Source of the DNA: JABFRJ01 sp033812735
GTDB lineage: Bacteria; Pseudomonadota; Alphaproteobacteria; Rhizobiales; Hyphomicrobiaceae
Assembly (NCBI GenBank): GCA_033812735.1
Contig: JAPXTA010000041.1
Coordinates: 1 to 33,960, forward strand
DNA: 33,960 nucleotides
Direction: 5' to 3'
Each line of letters begins with the position of its first letter. The first letter of the stretch is position 1. Position numbers and translations under genes: made by a program. A model generated the notes under the pieces. The model searched no databases. It was not told where the DNA came from and saw only the letters and a list, made by a program, of their open reading frames with translations. Below are positions 1-7,167 of the stretch, piece after piece.

Positions 1-504
1 GTGGACACCACGCGCGAAAACTTCGTCAACTCGATGGTCATCTCCTGCTTCTCGTTCACCGAAGTCGCGAAACGCGCGGCAGCGCTGATGCCCAACGGCG
101 GCTCGATGATCACGCTCTCGTTCGGCGGCGCGACGCGCTGGGTCCCGTCCTACAACGTCATGGGCGTCGCCAAGGCCGCGCTGGAAGCCTCCGTCCGCTA
201 TCTGGCCGCCGACCTCGGTCCGAACGGTATCCGGGTGAACGCGCTTTCCGCCGGTCCGATGCGCACCCTGTCGGGCGCGGGCGTCGGCGATGCCCGGGTG
301 ATCTTCAACTATCAGGCCACGCATGCGCCGCTGCGCCGGACGCCGCAGCTCGACGAAGTCGGTGGTTCGGCCTTGTACCTGCTATCGCCGATGTCTGGCG
401 CGGTGACGGGCGAAGTCCACTTTGTGGACTGCGGGTACAATATGGTGGCCATGCCGCCGCTGGAGGCCCTCAAGGCCGCCGACGCCGCCAAGAAGGGCGA
501 CTGA
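1..504 (+). CDS. fabI: Enoyl-[acyl-carrier-protein] reductase (NADH), 3' part only
   Basis: Last 167 residues of an FabI-type enoyl-ACP reductase, which reduces the enoyl-ACP double bond in the final step of each fatty acid elongation cycle in the cytoplasm. The family is usually about 260-275 residues, so the NAD-binding N-terminal third lies outside the window; the GTG at base 1 is just an internal codon. Visible are the SDR-type active site Tyr-x6-Lys (Y51 and K58 of the fragment, in SYNVMGVAK), the RVNALSAGP segment after it, and the C-terminal FVDCGYN typical of FabI. The upstream tyrosine that many FabI proteins carry in an SYxG segment is phenylalanine here (LSFGG). No clear terminator follows. 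Family call is firm; which fabI paralogue it is cannot be told. Confidence 0.93.
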   Translation: MDTTRENFVNSMVISCFSFTEVAKRAAALMPNGGSMITLSFGGATRWVPSYNVMGVAKAALEASVRYLAADLGPNGIRVNALSAGPMRTLSGAGVGDARVIFNYQATHAPLRRTPQLDEVGGSALYLLSPMSGAVTGEVHFVDCGYNMVAMPPLEALKAADAAKKGD

Positions 505-624
505 CCGGCAGTCCTCGCCACAATTTGGCTGCGCTGCGTTAACCATTTCGGCCATCGACGCGGGCAAATTCGTTAACGCGAGACTATACCCCGCCCCGGT
601 TTGAACAACCGGGGGACTATCCCA

Positions 625-1032
625 ATGAAGATATACACGCTGGGCGTGGCGATGGCCGCGCTTCTCGCTGCATGCTTGGCTCAGACAAACGACGCCGAAG
701 CACGCGGGCGTAGAGGCGGCGGTGGCGGCGCGACCAGCAGCGAGAGCTGTTTGCCGGGCGTTCTCAAGACGAGGCTGTCACAGATCCGCAGCCGCTTTGG
801 CGGCATCAAGGTCGTCTCGACCCACCGGCCTGGGGCTCGCATCAACGGATCGGGCAAACCGAGCTATCACGGCAGTTGCCGCGCGGTCGACTTCGTCCCG
901 CCGTCAGGAAAGTACAAGGCGGTGGTGCTGTGGTTGTATGCCAATCACGAAGGTGGCGTCGGCACCTACTCGTGCATGAACCACATCCACATCGACAACG
1001 GGCCGAACTATCGCTTCAGCAAGTGCCGGTGA
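625..1032 (+). CDS. Secreted peptidase M15-like (D,D-carboxypeptidase-fold) protein
   Basis: A 135-residue protein with an N-terminal signal peptide (hydrophobic run from about residue 4 to 22, ending near the DAEA segment), so it is likely periplasmic. The mature part has features of the peptidase M15 family: STHRPGA, then SYHGSCRAVDF with the metal-binding His and Asp pattern (HxxxxxxxD), and a C-terminal HIHID. Members act on D-Ala-D-Ala or related peptidoglycan peptides, but the substrate here is unknown. The ATG at 625 is preceded by GGGGGA about 9 bases upstream; a TTG at 601 in the same frame would add eight residues before the signal peptide and is less likely. It is followed by a strong hairpin terminator and convergent with the DUF1330 gene. 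Confidence 0.82.
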   Translation: MKIYTLGVAMAALLAACLAQTNDAEARGRRGGGGGATSSESCLPGVLKTRLSQIRSRFGGIKVVSTHRPGARINGSGKPSYHGSCRAVDFVPPSGKYKAVVLWLYANHEGGVGTYSCMNHIHIDNGPNYRFSKCR

Positions 1033-1035
1033 GGT

Positions 1036-1061
1036 AGAAGCAGGCAGCAGAAGCAGGCAGC
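1036..1061 (+). repeat. Tandem 13-bp repeat, two perfect units, in terminator arm
   Basis: AGAAGCAGGCAGC occurs at 1036-1048 and again at 1049-1061 without a mismatch. Both units are complementary to the right arm of the terminator at 1075-1085, so two alternative hairpins are possible. Confidence 0.85.
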
Positions 1062-1085
1062 CGGTATAGTGTCCGCTGCCTGCTT
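1051..1085. terminator. Bidirectional hairpin terminator
   Basis: An 11-bp perfect stem (AAGCAGGCAGC at 1051-1061 with GCTGCCTGCTT at 1075-1085) closes a 13-base loop and runs into TTTT. It sits between the convergent M15 and DUF1330 genes and could serve both. The left arm is the second unit of a tandem 13-bp repeat (1036-1061). Confidence 0.75.
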
Positions 1086-1102
1086 TTGCGAGCCGCGTCT
1101 GA

Positions 1103-1390
1103 TCATGCGCCTTCGACGCAGACGATGTCGATGACTCCGGCGCCTTCGCGCAGTTTGCGGGCCGCAGCGTACTCTTGCGAGAAGGCATAAGCCTTGGCGG
1201 CCTCGAAGCTCTCGAATTCGATGATGACGTTGCGGGCACGGCCCTCGCCTTCGGCGACGGTCATCATGCCACCGCGGGCGAGCGGCTTGCCGCCATACTT
1301 CTTGATGGCTTCGGTCGCGAGTGCCGCGTACTCGGCCCACTTCGACGCGTTGGTGACGGCCGCGCGCGCGATGACGTATCCTTTGGGCAT
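1103..1390 (-). CDS. DUF1330 domain-containing protein
   Basis: A 95-residue cytoplasmic protein of the DUF1330 family, small ferredoxin-like alpha/beta barrel proteins of unknown function. Family features are the opening KGYVIARAAVTN, the central GGKPLARGG and the IIEFESFEAAKAYAFSQEY segment. The ATG at 1390 has AGGAGA seven bases upstream; a longer reading to 1447 would add residues that do not fit the family and run into pyrF. It lies 31 bases downstream of pyrF on the same strand, so it is probably co-transcribed with pyrF and the FMN reductase gene. Confidence 0.85.
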   Translation of the reverse strand: MPKGYVIARAAVTNASKWAEYAALATEAIKKYGGKPLARGGMMTVAEGEGRARNVIIEFESFEAAKAYAFSQEYAAARKLREGAGVIDIVCVEGA

Positions 1391-1421
1391 GTTGGTCTCC
1401 TGGTTCTGGATGGGTTGTATG

Positions 1422-2138
1422 TCAGCGAAGGCTGGCTGCGATATCACCTGCTATGCGGCGCGCGACAGCGGCGGGGTCAGCGGCCTCGGTGATTGGTCGG
1501 CCGACGACCAGATGCGAGGCACCGGTCGCAATGGCCCTTTCCGGCGTCATGACGCGGGCTTGATCCCGGTCCACGCCTTCGACGAGGCGTATGCCGGGGG
1601 TGACGATGAGGAAGTCGGGCCCTACGGCGGCGCGCACCGGGGCTGCTTCCTGGCCTGAGGCGATGACGCCGTCGAAACCGGCCTGCTTGGCGAGCCGCGC
1701 ACGGCGCACGACCAGTGCCGTCGGGTCGAGCCCTGAGATGCCCTGCTGTTCGAGATCGGCCTTGTCCAAGCTCGTCAATACCGTGACGGCTAGAAGCTTG
1801 AGATTGCTGGAGCCCCGGCCCTTCACAGCCGCTTCCAGGGTCTTTCGGTCGGTGCCGTGGACCGTCAAATAGTCGACGCCGAGCGCCGCAATGTTGGCTG
1901 CCGCCTTCTCGACAGTGTTCGGGATGTCGAGCAGCTTCATGTCCAAGAAGACTTGCTTGCCGCTGGCCTTGAGGCCCTGCGCGAACTGGATGCCGCCGCC
2001 GAACAACAGTTCGAGACCGACTTTGTAGCAGGACGCATCCGCGCCTAGCCGTTCGACCAGAGCGCGGGCGCGCGTCACGTCGGGAACGTCGATCGCCACG
2101 AACAGGCGCGACTTCGCTTCGTCGGTACTGACAGTCAT
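1422..2138 (-). CDS. pyrF: Orotidine 5'-phosphate decarboxylase
   Basis: PyrF converts orotidine 5'-monophosphate to UMP, the last step of de novo pyrimidine nucleotide synthesis in the cytoplasm. The 238-residue protein is full length for the bacterial family. The catalytic DxKxxD motif is DMKLLD at residues 66-71, with K68 as the expected catalytic lysine; the C-terminal phosphate-binding region contains VTPGIR and HLVVGRPIT. The ATG at 2138 overlaps the TGA of the upstream FMN reductase gene (shared ATGA), which points to translational coupling; GGAG lies about nine bases before the ATG. Confidence 0.96.
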   Translation of the reverse strand: MTVSTDEAKSRLFVAIDVPDVTRARALVERLGADASCYKVGLELLFGGGIQFAQGLKASGKQVFLDMKLLDIPNTVEKAAANIAALGVDYLTVHGTDRKTLEAAVKGRGSSNLKLLAVTVLTSLDKADLEQQGISGLDPTALVVRRARLAKQAGFDGVIASGQEAAPVRAAVGPDFLIVTPGIRLVEGVDRDQARVMTPERAIATGASHLVVGRPITEAADPAAVARRIAGDIAASLR

Positions 2139-2731
2139 GCCGGCTCGCTCCGCATGATCTTGGCCGCATGCGCGAGCCGCTGAATGATCGCCTTGAACTT
2201 GTCCTGGAGCGCTTTGTCCTTCAAGTGGCCGTGCTCGTCAAAGGCCTCGTGCGCCTTGCCAACCGCAATCTGGTCGGGAAGCACCAGAGCGCCGAGGCCC
2301 AGTTCGAGTACGCCGCGAAGATCGCCGAGCGACCGCAACCCGCCGAGCGCGCCGGGCGAGGCTGAGCCGAGCGCGAATACGCGGGTGCGGTAAACAGGGA
2401 CGGCAATCGCGTCCTCGTCCTTGATGCGGCTGACCCAATCGAGCGCATTCTTGAGCAGCGGCGTGTAGGAGGCGTTGTACTCAGGCGAGGCGATGAAGAT
2501 GCCTTGGTGCGCCTGCATGAGGGCGCGAAGTTTCACCGCATTGTCGGGCACGCCGTCGCGCGCCTCCGCATCGCCGTCGTAGAGCGGCAGCGGATAGTCG
2601 CCGATGTCGGCGAATGTCGCCGCGATCCCATTCGCGGCGGCGATCGTGCTGCCGAGGCGGGCGAGTTTCTTGTTGAGCGATGCCTCGCGGGCCGAGCCAG
2701 CGAAGAAGAGCAGGCGTGTGTGATGCGGCAT
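2135..2731 (-). CDS. NADPH-dependent FMN reductase family protein
   Basis: A 198-residue flavodoxin-fold oxidoreductase of the NADPH-dependent FMN reductase family, which uses NAD(P)H to reduce flavin, quinones or related acceptors. The N-terminal FMN phosphate loop (LLFFAGSAREASLNKKLA) and the characteristic SPEYNASYTPLLKNALDW segment around residues 80-97 are present. The ATG at 2731 places the first beta strand directly after the start; in-frame codons further upstream would add a 20-residue low-complexity leader. It is the first gene of a probable minus-strand operon with pyrF, which it overlaps by four bases. Its physiological substrate cannot be read from the sequence. Confidence 0.88.
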   Translation of the reverse strand: MPHHTRLLFFAGSAREASLNKKLARLGSTIAAANGIAATFADIGDYPLPLYDGDAEARDGVPDNAVKLRALMQAHQGIFIASPEYNASYTPLLKNALDWVSRIKDEDAIAVPVYRTRVFALGSASPGALGGLRSLGDLRGVLELGLGALVLPDQIAVGKAHEAFDEHGHLKDKALQDKFKAIIQRLAHAAKIMRSEPA

Positions 2732-2896
2732 GCGAGACCCGGGGGAAGCGTTGATCGCCGCCAACGTAGGCCGTGGGGGTGGTCGAGGCAAGGATGGCGA
2801 ACCGTTGCCACGGCCGACAGCGACGCGGCGAACAATGTCGTCTCATGTCTGCGAGGTTCAGACATCGGCACACTACACTCGCCGCCCCTATAGGTA

Positions 2897-2924
2897 TCAT
2901 CCGCAGGCCTGTCCCGAGGACCCA
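2897..2924 (+). repeat. REP-like repeat, third (degenerate) copy
   Basis: This 28-base stretch matches the copy at 3214-3251 (read on the minus strand) with three mismatches. The right arm CCCGAGGA is intact, but the left arm is decayed, so the hairpin is weakened. Confidence 0.65.
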
Positions 2925-2990
2925 AGGGGATGCGGTTGCGGTCCGTCGCGATGGGCCAACAGCCAACATCCGGCCCGGGTGCGCGCCTCA

Positions 2991-3028
2991 CCCACCGTTG
3001 TCATGGTCGGGCTTGTCCCGACCACCCA
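2991..3028 (+). repeat. REP-like palindromic repeat, copy 1
   Basis: The repeat has a hairpin with an 8-bp perfect stem (TGGTCGGG at 3004-3011 and CCCGACCA at 3017-3024) and loop CTTGT. The flanks (CCCACCG before, CCCA after) are shared with the inverted copy at 3214-3251. Confidence 0.8.
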
Positions 3029-3055
3029 TCGGGCGGCTCGCGTGAACCTCGAGTT

Positions 3056-3135
3056 GTGGCTCAGCTGCAGCCACATCTCGCACTCACTTCCCCATTGAGT
3101 GCGAGGCTCAATGGGTGGCAGGCACAAGGCCTGCC
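3056..3135. repeat. Run of three adjacent hairpins
   Basis: Three perfect inverted repeats follow each other: GTGGCT/AGCCAC (3056-3074, 6-bp stem), CCCATTGAG/CTCAATGGG (3091-3115, 9-bp stem, 7-base loop) and GGCAGGC/GCCTGCC (3117-3135, 7-bp stem, 5-base loop). None has a following T-run, so it looks like a repeat element rather than a terminator. Confidence 0.7.
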
Positions 3136-3213
3136 ATGACATTTGGGGGAAGGCGCGTTCGGTGGTCAACGTCTGCGCCGGGTCAATTTCGACGTTCGGA
3201 TCACTGCGCACGA

Positions 3214-3251
3214 TGGGTCCTCGGGACAAGCCCGAGGATGACACCGGTGGG
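3214..3251 (-). repeat. REP-like palindromic repeat, copy 2, inverted
   Basis: Read on the minus strand this is the same repeat as 2991-3028, with an 8-bp stem (TCCTCGGG and CCCGAGGA) around the identical CTTGT loop. Two stem positions differ from copy 1 (GG to CC) and their partners differ to match. Confidence 0.8.
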
Positions 3252-3377
3252 TATGCGGGCGTTGTGCAAGCTGATCGCCGCTTGCGCGTGACGACAGCGC
3301 AAAATCGCCTGTGACCAATGAACAGAGCCGGCTTCGTTCACAGCGAGCGAGAAGCAGCACTCTCCCCCGCAGCGTTC

Positions 3378-5075
3378 TCACAGCCTCACCGCGCCAGGCG
3401 CCGCAACGGACACACGCGCATCGCCAGCGCGGTCATCGTCGCGCATGTCGAGGCCGAGGTCGGCGCCGATGTGGAGTAGCGCGCGTTCGGCAAGCGCGGT
3501 GATGGTGAGCAGCGGGTTGCAGCCGAGCGAGCGCGGGATGATCGAGCCGTCGATGACGTGCAAGCCCGCATGCACGCCGCCATTTGGATCGAAGACCCGG
3601 CCCTGGTGATCGACAACGCCGTCGCTGGCGTCGCGGCCCATGCCGCAGCCGCCGAGGGGATGCGCGGTCGCGGGCTGATGGCCCATCACAGTGCCGGCCA
3701 GCGGGTTCTTGACGTAGGAGCCGCCGACGGAGCCTACGATTTTGCTCAGCGCGGCGTCGAGGCGCTGGTAGACAGGCTCATCCTTGGCGTTCGGCCAGGC
3801 GAGCGTCAGACGGTCGCCATCGAGGGTGAAGCGGCCCGACGCGCTGTCGTGGGAAACCGCGAAGAAGGTCTGCAGCGAGGCGAACGGCCCCTTGTAGACA
3901 CCGGAGACGAGGCTCTGCAGCGCACCGAGGAGACGCCCGTTCGGCACGAACATGATCGGCAGGGCAGGCGCGATCGCCGAGGGGATAGCGCCTTCCTGGA
4001 TGGTCATCGATTTCGAGAGGTCGTCCTTGTCGACGATCTCGATCTGGCCCGATACGGCGGCGCCGACCTCGTGATTGTCGAGCTTGGCTGGATGGCCGAC
4101 ACCGACCGAATGCACCGGCACTTTTGCGCCGTAGCCGAAGGCGATAATGTCGCCGTTGGCCGAGAACCGCTGGCCGAGGCGCGCTGACAACGGGAGGCCC
4201 TTGTCGCGCGAGCGCAGCATGATTTCAGTTGAGCCGAGCGTGCCGGCTGCGACGACGACCATGGCGGCCGTCAACGTGCGCGTCGGCCGGTCCTTTAGCG
4301 AAATGTCTGATGCGACGACCGACCAGCTGCCGTCTGCGTTCTTCTCGATGTGGCTGACCTTGGCCTCGGTGAAGCATTCGGCGCCATGGCGGACGGCATC
4401 CGGCAGATAGGTCAGCGCAACCGTATTCTTGGCGCCAACGTTGCAGCCGCCGCAGCAGTCGCCGCAGTTGGTGCAGGCGGGCTGATCGATGCCTGCGGGA
4501 TTGCGATTGGCCTCGAACGAGACGACGACAGGTGGCGTAACAGGCGCGGGCAAGTCAGCGTGCGCCTTCTCGAACGCCTTGAACTTGGTCATCTCGCGGG
4601 CGCGGGGGCCCGGAGTGGGTCGCAGCCAGCGGCGGGCACGCGCGTAGCCCTCGTCGAGCAGGCCGTCCTGGCGGATCTGATGGGGCCAGACCGGATCGGC
4701 GAACACGCGGTCGTCGGGGCGCAGTGCCACGCCGGCATTGACGAGCGACCCGCCGCCGAGGCCGCAGCCGACGAGGACGTGCATGTCCTGACCGAGGCGG
4801 ACGTCGAAGAGCGCGGTATCCGGCCCGACGTCATAGGCCGCACCGCGCACCTGCATCTCGCGGCGCATATCGGGGAACTTGCCAGGGAATTCACCCGTGA
4901 CGAATTCGCGGCCGCGCTCGAGAACGCAAACCGTCTTGCCCGCACGCGAAAGCCGCTGCGCCGCGACAGCACCGCCATATCCCGAGCCAACGACGATGAC
5001 GTCGTAGCGCTCGCGGGCGGCAGCAAGGGGACGGGCGAGGCGATGCGAGGGCGACATAGGCGGGCGCGGCTCCAC
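3378..5075 (-). CDS. GMC family oxidoreductase (cholesterol oxidase-like)
   Basis: A 565-residue FAD-dependent oxidoreductase of the glucose-methanol-choline family, which oxidises alcohols or sterol-like substrates. The FAD-binding dinucleotide fold is GSGYGG at residues 30-35 followed by the acidic end of strand two (CVLERG); a second FAD contact is CGLGGGSLVNAG around 104-115; the C-terminal GMC domain has HPLGGCGMGRD near 475 and HVIDGSIIPRSLGCNP. A cysteine-rich segment (C201, C204, C207, C208, C211) followed by NVGAKNT occurs in the bacterial cholesterol-oxidase-like subgroup. No signal peptide is visible. The GTG at 5075 has GGGAG nine bases upstream; an ATG at 5057 is an alternative start. 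Substrate unknown. Confidence 0.88.
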   Translation of the reverse strand: MEPRPPMSPSHRLARPLAAARERYDVIVVGSGYGGAVAAQRLSRAGKTVCVLERGREFVTGEFPGKFPDMRREMQVRGAAYDVGPDTALFDVRLGQDMHVLVGCGLGGGSLVNAGVALRPDDRVFADPVWPHQIRQDGLLDEGYARARRWLRPTPGPRAREMTKFKAFEKAHADLPAPVTPPVVVSFEANRNPAGIDQPACTNCGDCCGGCNVGAKNTVALTYLPDAVRHGAECFTEAKVSHIEKNADGSWSVVASDISLKDRPTRTLTAAMVVVAAGTLGSTEIMLRSRDKGLPLSARLGQRFSANGDIIAFGYGAKVPVHSVGVGHPAKLDNHEVGAAVSGQIEIVDKDDLSKSMTIQEGAIPSAIAPALPIMFVPNGRLLGALQSLVSGVYKGPFASLQTFFAVSHDSASGRFTLDGDRLTLAWPNAKDEPVYQRLDAALSKIVGSVGGSYVKNPLAGTVMGHQPATAHPLGGCGMGRDASDGVVDHQGRVFDPNGGVHAGLHVIDGSIIPRSLGCNPLLTITALAERALLHIGADLGLDMRDDDRAGDARVSVAAPGAVRL

Positions 5076-5179
5076 ACAGGTAGGCTCCCGCTACCTATAA
5101 GGTGCGGAGCGCCGTGGGAAGTCGAGAGCGGCGATTTGCCGTGGCCCTGAAAGGCGTTGGTGAACGCCTGATGGCAGCG

Positions 5180-5674
5180 TCAGGACTGCGTGCCGGGTTT
5201 CGCCTTCGGTGCGGCAGGGCGGGCCGTCGGCGTGCCCGTTCCGGCGGGGGCCGATGCTGGCTCGGCAGCCTTCGGGGCGGTTTTCGCTGGGACCGCCTTT
5301 TTAGACGGCGCATTCGGGGTTGCGGCAGCAGCAGGGACGGTGCCGGCCGGAGCAGACGTCGTTGTGGCAGGTCCGCCCTCGCCCCAGCACACGCTCGCCT
5401 CTGCCTTGCAGGTATGCTCGTCGAACAGGAGCAGATCGAGATAGAGTTCGCAACTCACAGACTTCTTGCCGGTCGTGTACTTTTTGATCCCGTTATCGGC
5501 AGCCCACTTGGCGATGTACGTGTCGAGCAACTTCATCGCGTCCTTCGTCGGGCCGTCCTTGCCGTAATCGTTCACGGAAAAGGCAAGCCGCGTGCACTTG
5601 GCGTCGGCTGCGGTTGCAGCAACCGCCAAAGCGACTGCGGTAAAGGCTGCTCGCGACACAAGTCCAATACGCAT
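5180..5674 (-). CDS. Secreted protein of unknown function with Ala/Pro-rich tail
   Basis: I do not recognise a named family. The 164-residue protein starts with a clear signal peptide (residues 1-25, ending ATAADA), followed by a compact domain of about 75 residues with four cysteines (C27, C75, C89, C96) that could form two disulphides in the periplasm. From about residue 100 on it is an Ala/Pro/Lys/Thr-rich, probably disordered tail. The ATG at 5674 has AGAGGGA seven bases upstream and places the signal peptide directly at the N-terminus, whereas the longer reading frame would bury it. It stands alone, downstream end facing the start of the GMC gene. Confidence 0.72.
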   Translation of the reverse strand: MRIGLVSRAAFTAVALAVAATAADAKCTRLAFSVNDYGKDGPTKDAMKLLDTYIAKWAADNGIKKYTTGKKSVSCELYLDLLLFDEHTCKAEASVCWGEGGPATTTSAPAGTVPAAAATPNAPSKKAVPAKTAPKAAEPASAPAGTGTPTARPAAPKAKPGTQS

Positions 5675-5987
5675 GACAGATCCCTCTGGAGCCAAGAAGG
5701 CCAGCCCGCGCTGACCGTTGTTAACCATGCTCTTAGCAGGGCCGGACCCGCCTTGGCTATGGTACGGCCGCCACAATTGCCGATGCCACCGGACCGCTGG
5801 CCGGACGTTTTGCACCGGCGTGCCGTCCTGGGATGGGCCGGAGCATAACAGTCTGTTAATCAACCGCCGGTAGGGTTTGTCCTCAGTTTCGACGCAAAAA
5901 CCGCTTACCCGCGACGGGTGGGGTTCAGACTAGATGTTTGGGCGTAGGTCTGCGTTGTCCCGCGTAGCTCGAGTTCGCGAGTCCATC
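5675..5987. other. Divergent intergenic region
   Basis: About 310 bases separate the secreted-protein gene on the minus strand from the DUF3108 gene on the plus strand. It should carry both promoters. I see no confident -35/-10 pair, no hairpin with a T-run and no convincing small gene. Confidence 0.5.
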
Positions 5988-6845
5988 ATGTTCCTCGTAT
6001 CGCTTGCCGCCCGCCTTTCCGCTGCGGCCGTAACCCTCACCACCGCATTGGCCACCACACTGGCCGCCAGCTCAGCCGCCTTCGCCAACGAAGCCTGGCC
6101 CGCGCGTGTTCAGGCCCTTTACGATATCGATTTCAATGGCTTGAACGTCGGGACGTTCGAGTTCAGCTCGAGCCAAGATGGCACCACCTATACCCTCAAC
6201 GGGGCCGGCCGGTTGTCGCTGCTGCTCGGCGCGCTCAAATGGTCGGGCGATACGCGGACCGTCGGGCAGATGGCAGGCGACAATACCCAGCCCAAAAGCT
6301 TCACGTTCGGCTATTCAGGTACAGCAAAATCCGGCTCGACCCGGATGGCGTTCGCTGGCAACCAAGTCACGCAGGTTCTGCACGAGCCGCCGTCACCGCC
6401 AAAGGACGGTATCGTCCCGGTGATGCCGCAGCACTTGAGCGGCGTTCTCGATCCGCTGACGGCGATCATGGCCGTTGCCAAGGGGACGGACGGCAACCCC
6501 TGCCAACGGCGGATCCCGATCTATGACGGCAAGGCACGTTTCGACCTCGTCTTGTCGCCGCGCGGCATGGTTCGTCTGTCTGAGCAAAAGCCGAGTGGAC
6601 AGCCGGGTGAAGGCTACGTCTGCCGCGTGAAATACGTTCCGATCGCCGGTCACAAGGCCGACCAGGAAACCAAACAAATGGCTCAGAGCGAGGGCATCGA
6701 AATCGTGCTGCGTCCGATCCCCAGCGCCAACGTGTTCGTGCCATACAAGATCACCGTGCCGACGATGGCTGGGTCGGCAACAATCACCTCGCGCCGGGTC
6801 GACATCACGACCCCGCAACGCCAGCAGATCGCACTGGTGCATTGA
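5988..6845 (+). CDS. DUF3108 domain-containing exported protein
   Basis: A 285-residue exported protein of the DUF3108 family, periplasmic proteins of unknown role common in Proteobacteria. After a signal peptide of about 33 residues (cleavage likely after AAFA), the domain opens with VQALYDIDFNGLNVGTFEFSS, and continues with alternating beta strands including RRIPIYDGKARFDLVL and a C-terminal half with VPYKITVPT. The start is uncertain: ATG 5988 puts the signal peptide at the N-terminus, while ATG 5934 would add 18 arginine-rich residues; neither has a strong ribosome binding site. It is followed after seven bases by a small gene on the same strand that may be co-transcribed. Confidence 0.82.
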   Translation: MFLVSLAARLSAAAVTLTTALATTLAASSAAFANEAWPARVQALYDIDFNGLNVGTFEFSSSQDGTTYTLNGAGRLSLLLGALKWSGDTRTVGQMAGDNTQPKSFTFGYSGTAKSGSTRMAFAGNQVTQVLHEPPSPPKDGIVPVMPQHLSGVLDPLTAIMAVAKGTDGNPCQRRIPIYDGKARFDLVLSPRGMVRLSEQKPSGQPGEGYVCRVKYVPIAGHKADQETKQMAQSEGIEIVLRPIPSANVFVPYKITVPTMAGSATITSRRVDITTPQRQQIALVH

Positions 6846-6852
6846 GGCAGTC

Positions 6853-7167
6853 GTGACGGCCAAAAATGAGCCGTCGTACCTGACGCGCATGACGATCGAG
6901 GGGCGGCATGTGTCACCGCCGCTCGTACTCATTTTCGACGTCGACGACTTCGACATCAACGGACTTCGCCACGAACAGCTGGTCGAGATCGAGCCCGGTC
7001 TGGCGATCATCGCCACGTCGATGAACTACACTCGCGTGCGCACCGAACTCGATGGCTATGTCGAGGACGCGGCGATGTATGAGCTGATTTACGCGTGGGT
7101 CATCAGCGGCGACAACGGCAACGTCCGCGTCATCAGCGCGCCAGTTCCTTCAAGCCGCGCCGGATAA
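6853..7167 (+). CDS. Small protein of unknown function
   Basis: A 104-residue protein I cannot assign to a family. It has no signal peptide or membrane segment, is rich in acidic residues (IFDVDDFDING) and looks like a soluble alpha/beta domain. Support for its being real: GAGG five bases before the GTG start, seven bases after the stop of the DUF3108 gene, strong GC preference at third codon positions, and a plausible mix of hydrophobic and charged residues. Its 3' end overlaps the 3' end of the convergent ruvA gene by 35 bases, which lowers confidence a little. Confidence 0.62.
   Translation: MTAKNEPSYLTRMTIEGRHVSPPLVLIFDVDDFDINGLRHEQLVEIEPGLAIIATSMNYTRVRTELDGYVEDAAMYELIYAWVISGDNGNVRVISAPVPSSRAG

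Larger units (their letters stand above)
2732..3377. other. 646-base gene-free region with palindromic repeats
   Basis: No convincing gene is present between the FMN reductase and the GMC oxidoreductase genes. The short open frames here do not look like proteins and overlap one another on both strands. The stretch holds three related palindromic repeat copies and a run of three hairpins, listed separately, and must also contain the promoter of the FMN reductase operon near its left end, for which I see no clear consensus. Confidence 0.8.

Noticed and set aside
2730..3377. Several 60-120-residue frames on both strands in the gene-free region
   Set aside because: They overlap each other and the palindromic repeats, and none shows a signal peptide, domain or ribosome binding site.
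3558..5150. Plus-strand frames of 209 and 266 residues opposite the GMC oxidoreductase gene
   Set aside because: The minus-strand protein has FAD motifs over its full length; the plus-strand products are Ala/Arg/Asp-rich shadows.
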